Part shown: positions 37,735-39,083 of the stretch, piece after piece
How the letters are laid out: every line of letters begins with the position of its first letter
Numbering within the stretch: the first letter of the stretch is position 1
DNA from: Micromonospora rosaria
Lineage (GTDB): Bacteria > Actinomycetota > Actinomycetes > Mycobacteriales > Micromonosporaceae
Assembly (NCBI RefSeq): GCF_001567585.1
Contig: NZ_LRQV01000057.1
Location: 1-39,083, forward strand
Length of the DNA stretch: 39,083 nt
Direction: 5' to 3'
Translations under genes and position numbers: made by a program
Notes under the pieces: generated by a model
Databases searched by the model: none
What the model saw: only the letters and a program-made list of their open reading frames with translations
What the model was told of the DNA's origin: nothing

Positions 37735-38979
37735 TCAGAGCCAGCCGTTACGGCGGAACCAGCGGTACAGGGCGAGTGAGATGCCGAGCATCGCCGCCAG
37801 CACCACCGGGTACCCGTACCGCGTCCCCAGCTCCGGCATGTGCGTGAAGTTCATGCCGTACACCCCGGCGATGGCGGTCCAGACGGCGATGACGGCCGCC
37901 CAGGCCGCGATCTTGCGCATGTCGTTGTTCTGGTCGACGGTCACCTGCGCCAGCCGCGCCTGCAGGATCGAGTTGAGCAGGTCGTCGTACGTGTTGACCT
38001 GCTCGACGGTACGACTGAGGTGGTCCTGCACGTCCTGGAGGTACCGCCGGATCTCCGCCGGGACCGCGTCCCCGTCCCCCGCCCCTCGGGCGTCCCGGGG
38101 CTCGATGCCGGCGTGCCCGACGAGCGCCAGCAGCGGCCGTTGCAGCGGCAGCACCGCCCGCTTGAACTCCACCAGCTCCCGTTTCATCTGGTAGATCCGC
38201 TGGATCCCCCCGGCCCCGCGCCGGTCACTGGCCGACGGGCGGGACGGGGGTGCCAGCACGTCGGTCTCCAGCACCTCCAGGTCGTCCGCCATCCGGTCGG
38301 CCACCTCCAGGTAGAGGTCGACCACCCGGTCGGTGATCGCGTGCACCACCGCCCAGGGCCCGTGCCGCAGCCGCTCGGGGCGGGCCTCCACCTCGGCACG
38401 GACCGGGTCGAGTCGGCACACGTCACCGTGCCGGACGCTGATCACGAAATGCGGGCCGACGAAGAGCATCACCTGACCCGTCTCGACGACCTCGGAGGTC
38501 TCGGTCAGCTCGGTGTGCTCGCAGTACCGCGCGGTGCGCAGCGCCAGGAAGCTGACCTCGCCGAACCGTTCCAGCTTGGGCCGCTGACGGGCCTTGACCG
38601 CGTCCTCGACGGCCAGCTCGTGCAGGCCGAAGGTCGCGGCGACCTCGGTCATCTCGGTCAGGTCGGGCTCGTGCAGCCCGAGCCAGACGAAACCCCCGGC
38701 TCGGCGGGCGGCGGCCAGCGCCTCGGCGTGGTGCCGCTCCCCGGGCAACCGCCGCCCGTCGACGTAGACCGCGCAGTCCGCCTCGGCACCGCGCCCGATG
38801 GCCTCGCGCCCGGCGGCCTCGGCACCGGACCTGGCGGAGGAGGTGTCCGGGTGCTCGTGCGGCGGGGCGCTGCCGGGGGATGGTGTGGGGCGGGCGTCAC
38901 CCGCCCGGCCCGGCCGGGGCGACGGGGCCCGGTGCCGGTGGCCGGCGGTGGCTGCGCGCCGCTGCGACCTGCCCGCCAT
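37735..38979 (-). CDS. corA: CorA-type magnesium/cobalt transporter
   Basis: 414 residues. The conserved C-terminus is complete: a long helix (EQVNTYDDLLNSILQARLAQ, VTVDQNNDMRKIAAWAAVIA), first membrane helix, the YGMNFTHMPE signature loop (GMN), second helix and the basic tail RWFRRNGWL. The cytoplasmic domain (about 90-320) is typical; the first 65 residues are Pro/Arg/Ala-rich and probably disordered, more than in most homologues. It imports Mg2+ as a pentamer. ATG 38979 with GAGGGGG four bases before it. The gene runs into the window end with only 104 bases of upstream DNA. Confidence 0.95.
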   Translation of the reverse strand: MAGRSQRRAATAGHRHRAPSPRPGRAGDARPTPSPGSAPPHEHPDTSSARSGAEAAGREAIGRGAEADCAVYVDGRRLPGERHHAEALAAARRAGGFVWLGLHEPDLTEMTEVAATFGLHELAVEDAVKARQRPKLERFGEVSFLALRTARYCEHTELTETSEVVETGQVMLFVGPHFVISVRHGDVCRLDPVRAEVEARPERLRHGPWAVVHAITDRVVDLYLEVADRMADDLEVLETDVLAPPSRPSASDRRGAGGIQRIYQMKRELVEFKRAVLPLQRPLLALVGHAGIEPRDARGAGDGDAVPAEIRRYLQDVQDHLSRTVEQVNTYDDLLNSILQARLAQVTVDQNNDMRKIAAWAAVIAVWTAIAGVYGMNFTHMPELGTRYGYPVVLAAMLGISLALYRWFRRNGWL

Positions 38980-39083
38980 GACACCCCCTCGCCCGCGTGA
39001 CCACCCTCGTGCACAGCCGCTGACAGGCTACGCCCGTCCCGGCCGGCGCGGCCCGTCCCGGCCGGGGCGGTCGGGGCACGGCG
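38980..39083. other. Upstream region of corA, nothing further recognised
   Basis: 104 bases, very GC-rich. I see the corA ribosome binding site, but no riboswitch-like leader (no M-box pairing pattern seen) and no other gene. Confidence 0.5.

Noticed and set aside
38980..39083. Mg2+-sensing riboswitch upstream of corA.
   Set aside because: The sequence is too short in this window and I see no M-box-like conserved segments.

Overview
The window is high-GC actinobacterial chromosome. Gene content points to Micromonosporaceae, most likely Micromonospora: a CU044_5270-type protein paired with an ECF sigma factor, many XRE and UTRA regulators, mycothiol-age actinobacterial families, GTG starts, and start codons placed directly after a -10 hexamer. 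Genus assignment is inference from content, not from a marker gene. Most of the window is ordinary chromosomal housekeeping and regulatory DNA. The main accessory patch lies at 2.2-4.3 kb.

Layout. 1-530: end of a probable secreted protein and a strong hairpin terminator. 549-2104 (-): ECF sigma factor translationally coupled to a membrane-anchored partner. 2238-3841: a decayed IS256-type transposase gene split by an intact IS630-type element with TA duplication, terminal repeats and a -1 frameshift heptamer. 4286-4483: tRNA-Arg(ACG) and tRNA-Ser(GCT). 4639-8386: a low-complexity protein, a CPBP membrane protease homologue and, divergent from it across a 23-bp palindrome, a flavohaemoglobin. 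8476-11050: an XRE regulator fused to peptide deformylase, then an FhuF-like ferric reductase behind an IdeR/DtxR-like iron box. 11106-16036: a polytopic membrane protein, a methyltransferase, a PEBP protein, a RibD/DHFR-like reductase and an AraC regulator. 16054-16583: a YefM-YoeB toxin-antitoxin pair. 17022-17108: tRNA-Ser(TGA). 17238-20202 (-): XRE sensor-regulator, CutA, UTRA-only protein, PP2C phosphatase, second UTRA-only protein. 20225-20348: a cluster of GGGAC/GTCCC dyads. 20424-22543 (+): small Cys-motif protein, XRE-TPR protein, P-loop kinase-like protein. 22553-25791: quinone oxidoreductase, SoxR, and a split transketolase whose promoter carries a SoxR-like dyad. 25832-28977: GT2 glycosyltransferase divergent from a polytopic glycosyltransferase-like protein. 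29020-31235: a long hairpin repeat and a two-component system. 31420-34520: PH-like protein, aminoglycoside-phosphotransferase-fold kinase, thiolase. 34638-38979: PH-domain membrane protein, rhomboid protease, cyclophilin, a basic Ala-rich membrane protein and CorA.

How parts work together. Three separate redox or metal circuits are readable from DNA sites plus neighbours: iron (iron box to FhuF reductase), redox cycling (SoxR, quinone reductase, transketolase as NADPH supply) and NO/oxygen (flavohaemoglobin with a divergent operator). Regulator-enzyme coupling is a theme: an XRE-deformylase fusion, and HTH-less UTRA ligand-binding proteins flanking a PP2C phosphatase. A further, less expected pattern is that several genes have their 3' end, including the stop codon, inside short tandem or direct repeats.
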